A stretch of DNA of 64,000 nucleotides from positions 311,501 to 375,500 of the forward strand of contig JAPTMU010000089.1 in the NCBI GenBank assembly GCA_028583405.1, in the 5' to 3' direction. Of this stretch, positions 9,159 to 20,400 are shown piece after piece. Source of the stretch: Pogonophryne albipinna (taxonomy: Eukaryota > Chordata > Actinopteri > Perciformes > Artedidraconidae). Positions within the stretch are counted from its first letter, which is position 1. Each line of letters starts with the position of its first letter. A model generated the notes under the pieces. The model did no database searches, had not been told where the DNA came from, and worked only from the letters and a program-made list of their open reading frames with translations. The position numbers and the translations under genes are program-made.

Positions 9159-11510
9159 AGAAGAAGGGAAAAACTGAGGGGTACTCTGGGGAAACGGCCA
9201 CAGGAACCTTCAGAATTACCAGATCTGCTAGACTTCGACTTTCCCCCAGATATAGGGGCAGTACAGAAACTGGATGCTACACTGACGCATTGGTTTGGGA
9301 AAGTAACAGAGGTTGAGGGGGTTAAGCAAGATAACCATAGCTATCTGGAGGAGGCCACCTACATAGTTAAGCAGGGCATCCTCTATCAGCGCAAGGGAAA
9401 TACTGAGGTTTTAGCTCTGCCAAAGCAATTCAGAACCAGAGTGATGGAGTTAGGCCATTCAATTCCATGGGCAGGTCATATGGCTTTCCAAAATACTTTG
9501 CACAGGATTGGAAGTAGGTTTGGTTGGCCAGGGATGTATACGCAAGTCTCTCAGTTTTGTAGGTCTTGTGAAACCTGTCAACGTACCTCATCAAAGGGAG
9601 TAGCCTGTGCACAACTTCAGCCATTGCCTATAATAGACACACCTTTTGAGAGAATAGCCATGGACATAGTAGGACCTTTAGAGAAAAGCTCCTCAGGACA
9701 CCGTTACATTCTTGTTGTATGTGACTATGCCACCCGCTATCCAGAAGCCTTCCCTCTCAGATCCATCAAAGCCAAGCAGGTAGCAAATTGTCTTGTTCAT
9801 CTGTTCTCCAGAGTAGGCATACCTAGAGAGATCCTTACAGACTGTGGGACAAATTTCTTGTCCAAGTTTTTGAAGCAGGTTTACCAAGTCTTAGGTGTGA
9901 AGGGCATTAAGACCACCCCTTATCACCCCCATACAGACGGGCTAGTAGAGCGCTACAATCAGACTCTCAAAGGCATGCTACGCAAGTTTGTCTCCAATAC
10001 AGGGGCCGATTGGGACCAATGGCTTCCGTACCTGTTGTTTGCCTATCGGGAAGTTCCACAAGTGTCGACAGGTTTTTCATCTTTCGAGCTCTTGTATGGC
10101 CATCAAGTGAGAGGACCCTTGGATCTTCTTAAAGACCATTGGGAGAGTCCACAGCCAGGAGGAGAGAATGTTGTCTCATACGTGATCAAAATGAGGAAGA
10201 GACTTGAGGAGATGACAGCACTGGCACATGAAAATATGAAGTCGGCACAACAACAACAGAAAACCTGGTATGATCGGAAGGCCAGGGAGAGGGTTTTCAA
10301 TCCAGGACAGAAGGTACTGTTATTGTTGCCAACGTGTGACAGTAAGCTGCTGACAAAATGGCATGGACCTTATGAAATTACCAGGGTTGTTGGTAAGGTC
10401 ACATATGAACTATATATGCCAGAAAGAGTAAAGAAATATCAGACTTTCCATGTCAATCTGCTCAAGGAGTTCCAGGTTCATCAAGAGCCTGTGTACCAGT
10501 TGTTGGTATGTGCTGTCCAGGATGAGGAAGCTAATGAGAAGTTCTTTCCTGCCACCACTGCAACAGCAGAGCCCTTGACGTTGGACCTGTCTCATCTATC
10601 TCCCACCCAGCAGGAAGGAGTAAAGCCACTCCTTGACCCGGATCTTTTTAAAGAGACACCAGGTTTTACCTCACTGGTCCAGCACAGGATCCGTCTAACA
10701 GGAAATGCTCCAGTTCGGCAGAAGAGCTACAGGATTCCTGAACGGCTAATTCCTATTCTACAAAAGGAAATAAAGATGATGCTGGAACTGGGGATAATCG
10801 AGGTCTCCGGCAGTGAGTGGTGCAGCCCAATTGTACTGGTTCCAAAGAAAGATGGATCACTTCGATTTTGCATTGACTTCAGGTACCTGAATGCAGTGTC
10901 TAATTTCGATCCATACCCAATGCCTCGAATTGACGATCTGTTGGAAAGGGTTGGCAAAGCTCAGTACATCACCACGTTGGACCTAAGCAAAGGCTACTGG
11001 CAGTTAGCATTGGCATCTGAAGCTAAGGAGTTGACAGCCTTTAGGACCCCATTTGGTATGTATCAGTTCACAGTCATGCCATTTGGTCTCCAAGGGGCGC
11101 CGGCAACATTCCAAAGACTGATGGACCATGTATTGAGGGATGTCTCTGACTTCTCTGCTGCATATTTGGATGATGTGGTTATTTTCAGCCAATCCTGGGA
11201 TGAGCACAGGTTCCATCTACAACAAGTCTTGCAGCGGATCAGAGCAGCTGGTCTGACAATCAACCCAAACAAGTGTGCTATCGCTCAAAGAGAAGTGAAG
11301 TACCTGGGCTACATCATCGGATTTGGGAAGATTAAGCCACAGCTGGGGAAATTCGAGGCCATACAGTCGTTCCCTGTGCCCACTACCAAGAAGAAGATGA
11401 GAGGGTTTCTGGGGTTGGTCGGTTGGTACCGTAAGTTTTTTCCTCATTTTGCAGACAGGGCGGTTGTGTTGAATGACTTGACCAAAGCCTCTGCTCCCAA
11501 CAAAAACTGA
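9159..11510 (+). CDS. pol: Integrase followed by reverse transcriptase
   Basis: Open from 9159; the first ATG usable alone is at 9441. Integrase comes first: an H2C2 zinc finger (GHSIPWAGH, then CRSCETC), then the catalytic triad D75 (MDIVGP), D134 (TDCGTNF) and E170 (VERYNQTLK), counted from 9441. The spacing between the second Asp and the Glu is the classic 35 residues. A GPY/F-like module (KWHGPYEITRVVGKVTYEL) ends the integrase. RT follows from about 10620, with FRTPFGMYQFTVMPFGL and the catalytic AAYLDDVVIF near 11160. The ORF stops at 11510 because of an apparent one-base loss just before RNase H. Confidence 0.85.
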   Translation, partial: RRREKLRGTLGKRPQEPSELPDLLDFDFPPDIGAVQKLDATLTHWFGKVTEVEGVKQDNHSYLEEATYIVKQGILYQRKGNTEVLALPKQFRTRVMELGHSIPWAGHMAFQNTLHRIGSRFGWPGMYTQVSQFCRSCETCQRTSSKGVACAQLQPLPIIDTPFERIAMDIVGPLEKSSSGHRYILVVCDYATRYPEAFPLRSIKAKQVANCLVHLFSRVGIPREILTDCGTNFLSKFLKQVYQVLGVKGIKTTPYHPHTDGLVERYNQTLKGMLRKFVSNTGADWDQWLPYLLFAYREVPQVSTGFSSFELLYGHQVRGPLDLLKDHWESPQPGGENVVSYVIKMRKRLEEMTALAHENMKSAQQQQKTWYDRKARERVFNPGQKVLLLLPTCDSKLLTKWHGPYEITRVVGKVTYELYMPERVKKYQTFHVNLLKEFQVHQEPVYQLLVCAVQDEEANEKFFPATTATAEPLTLDLSHLSPTQQEGVKPLLDPDLFKETPGFTSLVQHRIRLTGNAPVRQKSYRIPERLIPILQKEIKMMLELGIIEVSGSEWCSPIVLVPKKDGSLRFCIDFRYLNAVSNFDPYPMPRIDDLLERVGKAQYITTLDLSKGYWQLALASEAKELTAFRTPFGMYQFTVMPFGLQGAPATFQRLMDHVLRDVSDFSAAYLDDVVIFSQSWDEHRFHLQQVLQRIRAAGLTINPNKCAIAQREVKYLGYIIGFGKIKPQLGKFEAIQSFPVPTTKKKMRGFLGLVGWYRKFFPHFADRAVVLNDLTKASAPNKN

Positions 11511-11952
11511 AATGGACCAATGAGTGTGACAAAGCTTTTAGAGACTTGAAAGATGCAGTCTGCGCTAACTCTGTCCTTCACACTCCAGACTTTGACAAGC
11601 CCTTCACCCTGCAAACCGACGCTTCTGGAGTGGGCCTAGGGGCAGAGACTGGAGACCTGTTGTTTTCCTGAGTCGCAAGCTGCTGGATAGAGAGACTAGA
11701 TACTCCACGGTTGAAAAGGAGTGTTTGGCAATGAAGTGGGCCATTGACTCCCTCAGATATTATCTGCTGGGGCGGCACTTCGTTTTGGAAACAGATCACA
11801 GAGCTCTACAGTGGTTGCATCGCATGAGAGATGCAAACATGCGCATCGCTGGATGGTACCTGGCACTGCAGCCGTATGACTTCACCGTTCGCTACAGGTC
11901 AGGGAAGACCAATATAGTGGCAGACTTTCTGTCCAGAGTGTTGCAGGAATGA
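11511..11952 (+). pseudogene. RNase H remnant, frameshifted
   Basis: RNase H sequence continues after the stop at 11510 in a different frame (LQTDASGVGLG near 11610), then shifts again between about 11640 and 11680. The last part is open to a stop at 11952 and contains STVEKECLAMKWAIDSLRYY and ETDHRALQWL. The terminal stop lies just before the polypurine tract, as expected when RNase H is the last domain. Confidence 0.75.
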
Positions 11953-11968
11953 GACACTGTTCTCCTTC

Positions 11969-11986
11969 GGGAGAGGGAGGAGGAAA
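11969..11986 (+). promoter_or_regulatory. Polypurine tract
   Basis: A run of 18 purines, GGGAGAGGGAGGAGGAAA, directly precedes the 3' LTR. Plus-strand DNA synthesis would start here. Confidence 0.85.
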
Positions 11987-12872
11987 TGTAACGAAGGTAA
12001 CTTCGTTACTATGGACTGACGGCTTTGGGGGCCTTGTAATATTGCACATGTGGGTTTGCACTTTATATAACGACTTCCTTTTGCACAGTAATAATGTCAC
12101 TCAGCACTTTAGTGAACAGTTTGCACTTTATTAGCATGATTTGCATAGTACAGTTTGACATGGCCTATTGGCACATTTTTATATAATCTATTCTATTTAT
12201 TGATGTAGTAGTTGTTAAATGATTAAACCTTATTATTTGGAATGTCGTCTGGCAGATGCTGGTCGGTCCTCGGCTCCACCTGAAAAGAGAGGGGAGTTAT
12301 AGCGAGAGCGCCGAGAGTGTTTATGATTGTGTAAGATTGACAGCGGATGAGATTAATCATTGTGTGCAGATGTCCTGTTTTAGCGTGTATATGTCATGAC
12401 ATTAAGTTGCATTCATTGTAGAAGTGAACACTGTGTAAAGGTTACGTCCATCGCTTACCCATGCTGTTTCGTCCTGTGTCCGCTCCAGTGTGTTTGGCCA
12501 AAAGGTCCTCGGGGGGAAACAAACACTGACTGGGGTTTCTGTTGTAGTTGGGAATGTATTTCTATATATTATGGTTATTTATAATGTGGGTTTTGGGGTT
12601 AATTTAACAGCTGGCTGTAAACCACTGATCATACATGCACAGAATATTATAGATTATCGTTATACCAATTATGATGACATGTGTATTTATAATGGCTCAC
12701 CTGTGAATGGTTTCTCCCAATAAGATCCTCTATAAAACAGCCTACATGCTGGCTGGCTGGCTGTTCTTTATGGTGGTTGTGAAATAAAGACACTATGGTG
12801 TGCAACTCTACCTCCTCTCGTGTTTGGTTCTTTCACTGGAAATCCAGCCGCTAAAAGGGTCGCTGTCTCACA
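11987..12872 (+). repeat. 3' LTR of the Gmr1-like element
   Basis: 886 bp with the same ends as the 5' LTR (TGTAACGAAG ... GTCTCACA). It differs from the 5' copy by roughly twelve substitutions and lacks about 30 bases near 12742. Confidence 0.9.
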
Positions 12873-12877
12873 GTGCC

Positions 12878-13610
12878 AAAACACATGCAAATTAAAGGGA
12901 GGCAATCCTCATGACACGCATTTTTAAATAATTATCATCCGATAAAACAGACCAGTCTCTGCCAGTCTTTTTTTCTTTTTTTTTAATCCGATGACTGTTA
13001 TCAGTGATTTTAAGCTGATTAATTACCGAAATAACATCAACCCTGTGGGCGGCGCCATTTTGACGAGTCACATGACTTATTTTACCGGAAGTGACGTGAA
13101 CTATGCGTTTGGTGTCGAGGAGTTCCCGTTAGAATATTTTTTCGCCGGTCAACATGTCCGTTAAAGTTTAAATCTTCCGGACAAAATGAGAAAAGTGCCG
13201 GTCAAAGGTCTTCTTTGTTATTTATTGTGCTTTAAAACAAATTGATATGATTCGATATTAAACAAACTAATCAGAGTAGATTAACTATTCAAAAGTGTAC
13301 AGTAACTTATAATAACACGGGAATAATAACGGTGCGTCCACACAGCGGCGTGCGTTGAAGTTTACAACGCTTCTGCCCATTCACTTTGAATGGGGTGACG
13401 TCACTTTTAGCCGAACTGCATTTTGGGAAGCGACGTGGAGCGTTGCTGGCGTTGCTCGCTTCAAAAGTTGAGCAATGTTCAACTTTTGGCGCCTCGGCAG
13501 AAGCGTCAGCCAATTAAATCCCGTTTATGCAAATCTGCCAGTACAAGCGCTAGCCAATCAAACCGCGTGTATGCTGGGAGAGACTACGCAGGTCATTTCC
13601 TCATATTTCA
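12878..13610. other. Intergenic, with a CpG-rich transposon-like leader
   Basis: 12878-13320 shows nothing recognisable. From about 13330 (ggtgcgtccacacagcgg...) the sequence resembles the leader of fish Harbinger-type elements and runs into the MADF-like ORF at 13615. I found no matching opposite terminus. Confidence 0.35.
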
Positions 13611-13614
13611 AAAA

Positions 13615-13716
13615 ATGGAGGGAAAATTCATTATAGCGGTAGTGAATCACCCGGTGCTGTATGATCAGTCTCTGTTCATCTACCGGGATAAACGGAGCGC
13701 TCTCTCCTTCTCCTGA
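13615..13716 (+). pseudogene. MADF-domain N-terminal fragment
   Basis: A 33-residue ORF starts MEGKFIIAVVNHPVLYDQSL and continues with FIYRD. This is the opening of a MADF (Myb/SANT-like) DNA-binding domain, whose hallmark is L-x-x-A-V-x-x-x-P-x-L-Y-D followed by Y-x-D. Harbinger transposons and Adf-1-like genes carry such domains. The domain breaks off after YRDKRSA, at about one third of the usual 85 residues. No continuation was found nearby. Confidence 0.45.
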
Positions 13717-14289
13717 CCGCCCGTCAGTATCATGCAGCTCGCGGATCAGTAATGAGTGACCCGACAGTAAAACTAAACTTATCTATAACTAGTTTAGGTA
13801 GTTTGAGCGGTCATTAAAATCGCTATGTGTGATATTCTAACCTGAAGTGTGTGTTTTGTTCCACCCCCCGCCGTAGGTGATTATGCAGAGCTGCGTGTCG
13901 ACTCGTCAGCAGCAGCTGATCTCTCTCTCCCGCCAGATTAGACTTTACTCGCGTTTATGTCCATATCGATCAGATCTAGCTAGTTCTAGCTAATGATAGG
14001 ACTACCTGCTTATTAAAAGACACCTAAACAATAAGCGTCGCTATGCAACTGGGTGAGGCCACAAAGTATAGCGCAGCATTATGAATTTGTTTACATGCCC
14101 ACCGGAACCCCGAGGCATTACCAACAGATCAACGCACAATCAACCCATACAGGACATCTCTTTCTCCACATTAAGTGTTAGACATTAGAATGGACTATTC
14201 TTGTCTGTCACATACTCTTTTGTCTGTCACATAAGTGGCGCAAGTTGCGCAACTGATGCGGTATTGCGCTAAACGGAAATGATTTTGAA
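13717..14289. other. No gene recognised
   Basis: Mixed-composition sequence between the MADF remnant and the DIRS element. A pyrimidine tract ending in 'ccgccgtag' at about 13877 could be a splice acceptor, but what follows does not match a MADF continuation. Confidence 0.4.
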
Positions 14290-14548
14290 CTGAGGTTACC
14301 TACTGTAACCCCAGCTTCTATGAGTAAATGGTGCAGCCCTCTAAGGCTATCAGAGGCCTGTTATGCCATGCGTAATGGCGCATCACCGTCCCTGGAACAT
14401 AGCAAAACATGCCTATCTTCCCGACGGGGTGAAGGCTGGGAACAATACATACCGGCCGCTGTGAGAAAGTAGAGACGAAGGTCCCACCTTGCCCAGCGAT
14501 CATAGAGGGAGAACAGCAGCTCTCTGCGTGTCAGACAGGTAGGAGAGT

Positions 14549-14770
14549 GCACAGCTGGATCCCTGACGTCACTCACTCTGACCAGACACTCCGTACAAAG
14601 TGTGTCAGAGGAAAAAGGAACATCCCTCCTATAAGAGGGAAAAAAAGGGCCGCTCTCCGCGTGCCGAGAGGCAGGAGAGAGGCGCACAGCTGGATCCCTG
14701 ACGTCACTCACTCCGACAGGACACCCAGTACAGGGTGTGTCAGAGAGGAAAGGGAGACATCCCTCAAATA
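14549..14770. repeat. 135-bp direct duplication in the DIRS 3' region
   Basis: GCACAGCTGGATCCCTGACG occurs at 14549 and again at 14684, with similar flanks ('acatccct' at the end of each copy). Two tandem copies, about 85-90% alike by eye. Confidence 0.7.
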
Positions 14771-15142
14771 AAAATGAATACATGAACAGGGGGGAGACCA
14801 AGATGCAGCAGTGCAAATATCTTCCACTGACATTCCTCCGTGCAAAGCCGTGGAGGAAGAAATTCCTCTGGTGGAGTGCGCATTAATGTTCTCCGGCGGC
14901 TCCACCCCAGAGGAGACATATGCCTGCGACACAGCCTCACACAGCCAGTGTGACAGCCGTTGTGCAGACAGAGGTTGTCCGATCGAGCGCTCTCTATAGT
15001 GCACAAACAGGCGCTGAGAACGGCGCCAGGCCGTCGTGCGCGCCACATAGCAAGACAACGCGCGCACAGGACAGAGGAGATGAGACGTGGCTTCTTCCTC
15101 CGACCTGTGAGGAGGGGGAAAGAAGTCAGCCAGGGTGATCAC
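14708..15142 (-). CDS. DIRS tyrosine recombinase, C-terminal part
   Basis: 144 codons covering the catalytic half of a DIRS recombinase. Visible are the CPVRALSCYVARTTAWRRS block, the AHSTRG box (catalytic H-x-x-R) and FYLRDV (nucleophilic Tyr near 14762). The frame is open through all three, which makes it the best-preserved part of the element. The N-terminal catalytic Arg region is absent or lies in the decayed upstream frame. Confidence 0.75.
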   Translation of the reverse strand: MITLADFFPPPHRSEEEATSHLLCPVRALSCYVARTTAWRRSQRLFVHYRERSIGQPLSAQRLSHWLCEAVSQAYVSSGVEPPENINAHSTRGISSSTALHGGMSVEDICTAASWSPPCSCIHFYLRDVSLSSLTHPVLGVLSE

Positions 15143-15298
15143 TCTTGACCTAAAAGAGTTGTGATGACCTTAAGCATGAAGCCGGGTTAGGGCGTAAACC
15201 AGCTGAACTGCCATCTCCTTGGATCCGGAGACATGACGGAGCCACAGAGAGAGCAGACAAATCACTCACCCTTTTCTCTGATAGAGCCAAAAGCAGTA

Positions 15299-15658
15299 CT
15301 ACTTTGGCTGAAAACAGTTTAAGGGGAACCTGATCAGGTTCAATTGGGGCTTTGCTTTAGTGCGCGTAACACCAAAGCCAAATCCCACTGAGGCGCCAGT
15401 GTGCGTGACACAGGTCTGAGTCTCCATACTCCTCGCATACAACGGCTGCTGCGTTCTGCGAGCCCCTCTGTTAAATTCGCCGGGAATATACATTGCTCTG
15501 ATGGAGAGCAACGTGTGTGTGCGCGCCCAGAACAGCAGCCGCCTGGCTGCGTTCAGAAGCTGCGCAGATCGTACTCCTCCCAGGCGATTGAGGTAGGCTG
15601 CTTCCATAGCCGTGGCCTGTTGTCTGTGCAAATCAACACATGTTTGATTGTACAGCAA
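15299..15658 (-). pseudogene. DIRS RNase H-like region
   Basis: The minus-strand frame shows AAYLNRLGGVRSAQLL, RRLLFWARTHTLLSIRAMYI and PGEFNRGAR, corresponding to the C-terminal half of the DIRS RNase H domain (N-R-x-G-G, then L-x-W, then I-P-G-x-x-N). The following sequence loses the usual A-D-x-L-S-R ending. It lies between the RT and the recombinase as expected. Confidence 0.6.
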
Positions 15659-17260
15659 CGGGGCGACTCCCCCGTTCCTTTCCGAGATTTAGAAAAATAG
15701 CGGGAGTAAAAACCGCGCAAGACACTGTTCCTGGGATAACAGGAGTGTTTCTTGTATCCCATGGAACTGCTGGCTTCTCTGTGATGTGCCGTAATGGTCG
15801 TCATGGTGACGAGCCACGCCATCGCCGCCGCTGCCCGTGAGGCAAAAAGGCTGCGAGGGAGTTTCCACACGCTGCATTTCACTCCGTCTCTCATCATGAG
15901 GCGCGTACACGCCCAGAGGATGAGAGGTGTGTGTATGCTGTCCACACGAGGCGTTATAACGGTGCTCGTGGATTTATTATGACCATGTGTAGGAGGCATA
16001 TCTGGGACAGAGGAATGCCGCGAGCTCTGCAGTTTATAAACCAATAGGTTAAAACAGCAGGCTTCTGCAGCGAATGAACCACCTCTGGAGTGTCCCCCTG
16101 TTTGAAGAGACCCAAGGGGATCACCACGTGACCAGCTGACGCCAACGCCGAGCAGCTGCGTCACGGAGAGGGCTGTGTGGGTTGTGACATGCCGGAGGAG
16201 AGCTGTCAGTTTCTCCACTCGCTGCCGCGAGAGCCGCGCTCTGCTGGCTGAGTTTAATTCCACTCCAGATAAACGTTTGTCTGAGAGGGAAGAGGACAGC
16301 TCTTCTTCCAATTTATTATGAAACCCAGGCTTTGACAGATGCGATACGAGATGTACCGCGACTTCCTCCCTGGAGCGAGCCAGCAAATAGCAGGTCGTCC
16401 AGAGGAAACCACACTCTCATCCCTCCTCTGTGTAGCGGCTCCAGCCTTCTCTACACAAAAATGGGAGGAGCCAGGAAATATCCGAACGGCAGACGATTGT
16501 CTGGTCTGATATTCCCTGAAATGAGAAAACGCAGGAATTTCCTGTGTTTCGGGATGATGGGTACGTGGAAGTATGCATCCTTCAGGTGGAAGTGAACCAG
16601 CCGTCCTGGTGAACACATTCCAGCACCTGTTTGATCGTCAGTATGTGGAATACTGACAGATCGAGGATGTCTCATTGCCCCAGTCTTTTTCGGGATTAGA
16701 AAAATAACGGGAGTGAAAACCCTTGATTTTCCTCCCTTTGAGGAACCCTGGAAATATCCTCTTTCAACAGGAGTTCCAGCAGCTCGGATTGGAGCGCAAG
16801 ACATAGCTTCTGGGAGGACAGGAGTGTTTCCTGTATCCCATTGAACTGTGGGGGGGGGGGGGGGGGGAGAGGCGAAGTGCAGGACGTATCCTCTGCTGAT
16901 CAGCCTGCTCATCCATCTGTCCATCAGACCCACGCGCTGCCACTCTGAGAAAACCTCTGAGAGCGGGCGCACGTGCTCGAGATGTGTTTTTGGTCGTCAT
17001 GGTGATGAGCCACGCCAGAGCCCCTGCCGCCGCTGCCCGTGAGGCCGCGGGGGCCTCCACACGCTGCGTCTCACTCCGACTCTCATCATGAGGCGCGTAC
17101 ACGCTCAGGGGATGGATGGAGGTGTGTGCAGTGCTGCCCACATGAAGCGTTATAACGGCGCTCATGGTTTTATTAAGGCCGTGTGTACGAGGCGTATCTC
17201 GGACAGAGGAATGCTGCGAGCTCTGCAGGTTATAAACCGAGGTTAAAACCGGCAGGCTTC
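15640..17260. repeat. Internal duplication of about 1.2-kb offset within the DIRS element
   Basis: 15898-16075 matches 17088-17270 (shared 'atcatgaggcgcgtacacgc', 'cgttataacgg', 'ttctgcagcga'), and 15680-15840 matches parts of 16695-17040 ('aggagtgtttc', 'tggtcgtcatggtga'). The two arms are in direct orientation. The copy explains why RT-like residues recur downstream of RNase H. Confidence 0.65.
16254..16972 (-). pseudogene. DIRS reverse transcriptase, frameshifted
   Basis: The RT is spread over several minus-strand frames. GLMDRWMSRLISRGYVL marks the entry, FLIPKKTGAMRHPRS the start of the fingers, and HLKDAYFHVPI the first catalytic Asp. The active-site box reads PLDDLL near 16390 instead of Y-L-D-D. 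The thumb (SLGFIINWKKSCPLPSQ) follows in another frame. At least three frame changes and a poly-G run (about 16851-16867) show it is dead. Confidence 0.65.
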
Positions 17261-17400
17261 TGCAGCGAGCCCTGCTGTCTACTTAATCAACAGATTAGTG
17301 GCAGCCGGCTTACTTAGCGAGCTCTGCAGTTTATTAACCGATAGGTTAAAACCAGCAGAATTCTGCAGCGAGCCCTGACGCCGTGGCGCTGCGGGCGCTG

Positions 17401-20400
17401 CCGCTGGGGCCACTCAGCAATTACTCCCTACTTTATGAAGGATTTAAAAACAGAAGTCATTTCGTATGTCCATCCGAAAGCCCTCCTATGGTAATCACTA
17501 TGGCACAATGGTGAAATCAATAATTTATAGATTGGAATACTATATTTGGCTTGGCACCAGCTCTCCCTTTAGCTTTATCCATACAAATAAAGATTTGTCC
17601 TATAGAGTGGTTCCTAAAATTATCCTTTTAATGGTGATCTATATTGTAACAAATGAGAACAGTACTTTATTCACAGGTGAATAAAAATGTCTTGAAGAAT
17701 AATTTGTTAACATGATGAAAAGATTGAAGCATACGGTTCTACTCTGTCCCCCTTTATCCCTCAGTGTGTTTTAGGATGATTTTCTCACTTTACTTTAATA
17801 GTTTCCTCTTTACTGCTATTTTTAATTTACCAATTGATCAATTCATGGGTAATACAGCTTTTTATCTTTACTTATTTATCAAGTCAATTCAAGTTCTTTA
17901 AATGTGCGCTTATAATAAGTGTGTTTATGTGTAAACTCACTCATTCCCGTTGATTCCCTTCCCCTCTCCTCTGGTTTATCTCAAGCCGTGATCCCTGGCC
18001 ACCTCACATTCTCGACCAACTCCCCTGATTCTGACTCCTCCCCCTTTGTCCATCAGCTGTCACTCTTTGAGGCAGCCATCTTCCCAGCTACATCTGCAGC
18101 CCCCCTCATGCCACTGTTGTTGCACTGCTTTGCACTTCATCTCCTCCTTCACAGTCTCTTTGCTGTTTTTCTGGAGGGCGGATTCTGCTCTCATGTCCCA
18201 CACTTTGCTCTTGTGCCAAATCTTGTGGCTCAGCTTGGAACTTCATGCCCTGTCTGAGGGACTGATGAGAGTAGATCTCTGCCTGTCAGCAAGCTGTTTG
18301 GTTCTGGATGCCACAGGTGGAGATAGTTCTGGCTGCAGTTGTTATTGTTGTTGTTGGTTCAGCTCTGGTTCTCTGTCTGGTCTATTGAGAAGGAGCAGTG
18401 TCCTGGTTGGGATAGGCCTTTGATTGTTCAAGCGGATCGGGGTCTTAGCCGTCTGACATGCAGAGAGAGAGAGTCCAGGTCTCGGGACGCATTACCTATA
18501 GGAATTCTAGCACACTGAGGTTAAATAAATCCAACCCTTTCCACTCTGTCTCTTTCTAATCATACTATTGGTCTTAGTAGTTAACTGCCATCTAAACAAC
18601 ACAATTAAGGTCTACTAATGATATTACAAAAACTCCCTCTAATAATCGTTTCGTCCATTGTGACATATTTACCCAAACTAAGTTTCTCAACACCCACATG
18701 TTTCCAGCATCGCATATTCCACACACTACGAAAGAACCCCTCCGCATTCAAAAATCCCACTGCTATCTAGCAACAATTGTAAAGTTGCAGAGCACACTAA
18801 TCAGATCACAGTAATGTAATTTGACCCAAGTGTAGGCCTATTTCGTTCCTAAAAATGTTAGCAAACACCAAACTCCAACTACAACATTTATAGATAAATT
18901 AATTTAGCAAAATGAAATCTTATGTAATTCAAAATGTGATAAAAGAACAATGATTTGTCTTACACAAGATTGTGGTCTAACAGAATGACTCTTGACCTCA
19001 TGGGGTCAAATAAATTGGATGCTGATCATCCCTAACATGTGGCCTGAAGAACAAAAGGAGCTCTTAACATTAACACAATGGACTCTCAGAGATGAGATCT
19101 AGCCATGAGGTGGCTGACTTTAAAATGAACTGTGACAAATAAACCACATGCGTGTGGGTACATTATAGTTCAGAAATATAACAAAACAACACTACATTAA
19201 AACAATAACCACTCAAATGAGCCTTGGTGAAAAGCATGAAAAACAAAACAACTTAATCTACTCTCATTGTTCGTGTACATCTTTACTCCAACTATTTCAC
19301 CATCTAGTATGCCAACTGGCTGGTCAACTAGCTTAGCAGTATAGCACTGGCCTCATGTGAGTGGGGGAAGGGGAGGGGAACACTCAACACATGTGCAGAT
19401 ATAAACCACACTGCTTGGAGACTGAGTTCAATAAAAATTAAACCATACGACTTGTAGTCTAGTTTCAATAAAAGATGTAACCAGCCAAAGCCAGTTCATA
19501 ACACTTAGAGCTGAACTTCACTGTTGTATGATCAATACAACTCCTAAATAACATTACAATATATATTTCTTACAGTGAGTTTGTTATTTAATGTTTAACA
19601 AATTATCCTCTTTTTATGTCTAATCTAGGTGGAATAATCCACTATCATATTTAAATTGAATTGAACCTTAACCTCTATGTACTTCATATACTCAGTAAAC
19701 CTCTTTTTACTTTCCCTCAACGTTACTGTATGCAATTAAGTTCCTCTGAAATATCATTAAGTAAAATTCTCAGTTAATGACAAATACCACGAAATTCACA
19801 ATGCAATGCAATAGTAACAATCAGTTCTCAAAACTTCTCATTAAAACCACAATGTGACGTAACTGTATCCCTCAAAAACTATGCTAAAAACAACAAATTA
19901 TAGTTTCTTATTTATTTCAATATCTACCACCTCAAATCACACATTGATTTATTAATTCTCAATGTTATTCACTCCAACTTCAGATCAGTCGTTGATCTTT
20001 CACTCCTTGCTTTAAATTCAACGCTCAACAGCCATTTTCCAGGCATTAGAGAAAAAGAACAAGCAGTCACACTTGGGGCTGCTGCTTCAGCAATTAGAGT
20101 AAAAATGGGGAGAAAGGGGGGCTTTCTTGAAACCAGGTGCTTCCATTATGACTTCGCATGTCTTTATCTGACTAAGGCTATTCTGTGTTCAATAATATAT
20201 CCTATTAATTCACAAGCACATACATCTATCCTCCACGCTGTCTGTTCAGCTTTTAAGATGCGATATTTCTTTCAACAGAATGGGCGTTAAACGCAACAGA
20301 ACAAGACAGTGAGAAATCCGTTAATTTCAATGGCTTTTGAAGTTCGCGTTTCTCCTCTTGGATTCTTAACATATAATACAACTGCAGGCTCCTATGAGAC

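Larger units (their letters stand above)
6602..12872 (+). mobile_element. Gmr1-like LTR retrotransposon (gag-PR-IN-RT-RH)
   Basis: A full-length element of 6,271 bp with two LTRs, primer-binding site, polypurine tract and 5-bp target duplication. The coding order is Gag, protease, integrase, reverse transcriptase, RNase H. Integrase before RT is the order of Ty1/copia, yet the RT belongs to the Ty3/gypsy lineage; this combination is known from the Gmr1 group first described in Atlantic cod. Gag carries a SCAN-like region, also a known trait of this group. Two in-frame stops (8496, 9156) and two frameshifts (about 11500 and 11640-11680) break the coding region. The LTRs differ by about a dozen substitutions and one indel by eye, so the insertion is young. 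Confidence 0.9.
14290..17400 (-). mobile_element. Degraded DIRS-type retrotransposon
   Basis: Reading right to left it holds RT, RNase H and a tyrosine recombinase, the gene order of DIRS elements, which integrate with a recombinase instead of a DDE integrase. The left edge 'ggttacctactgtaaccccagc' resembles the terminal repeats of fish DIRS elements. All domains are split by frameshifts and stops, and a stretch of over 1 kb is partly duplicated inside it. The right boundary is uncertain. Confidence 0.75.

Noticed and set aside
17919..18423. Two overlapping ORFs of 112 and 125 codons
   Set aside because: No recognisable domain or splice context and mutually overlapping; composition looks non-coding.
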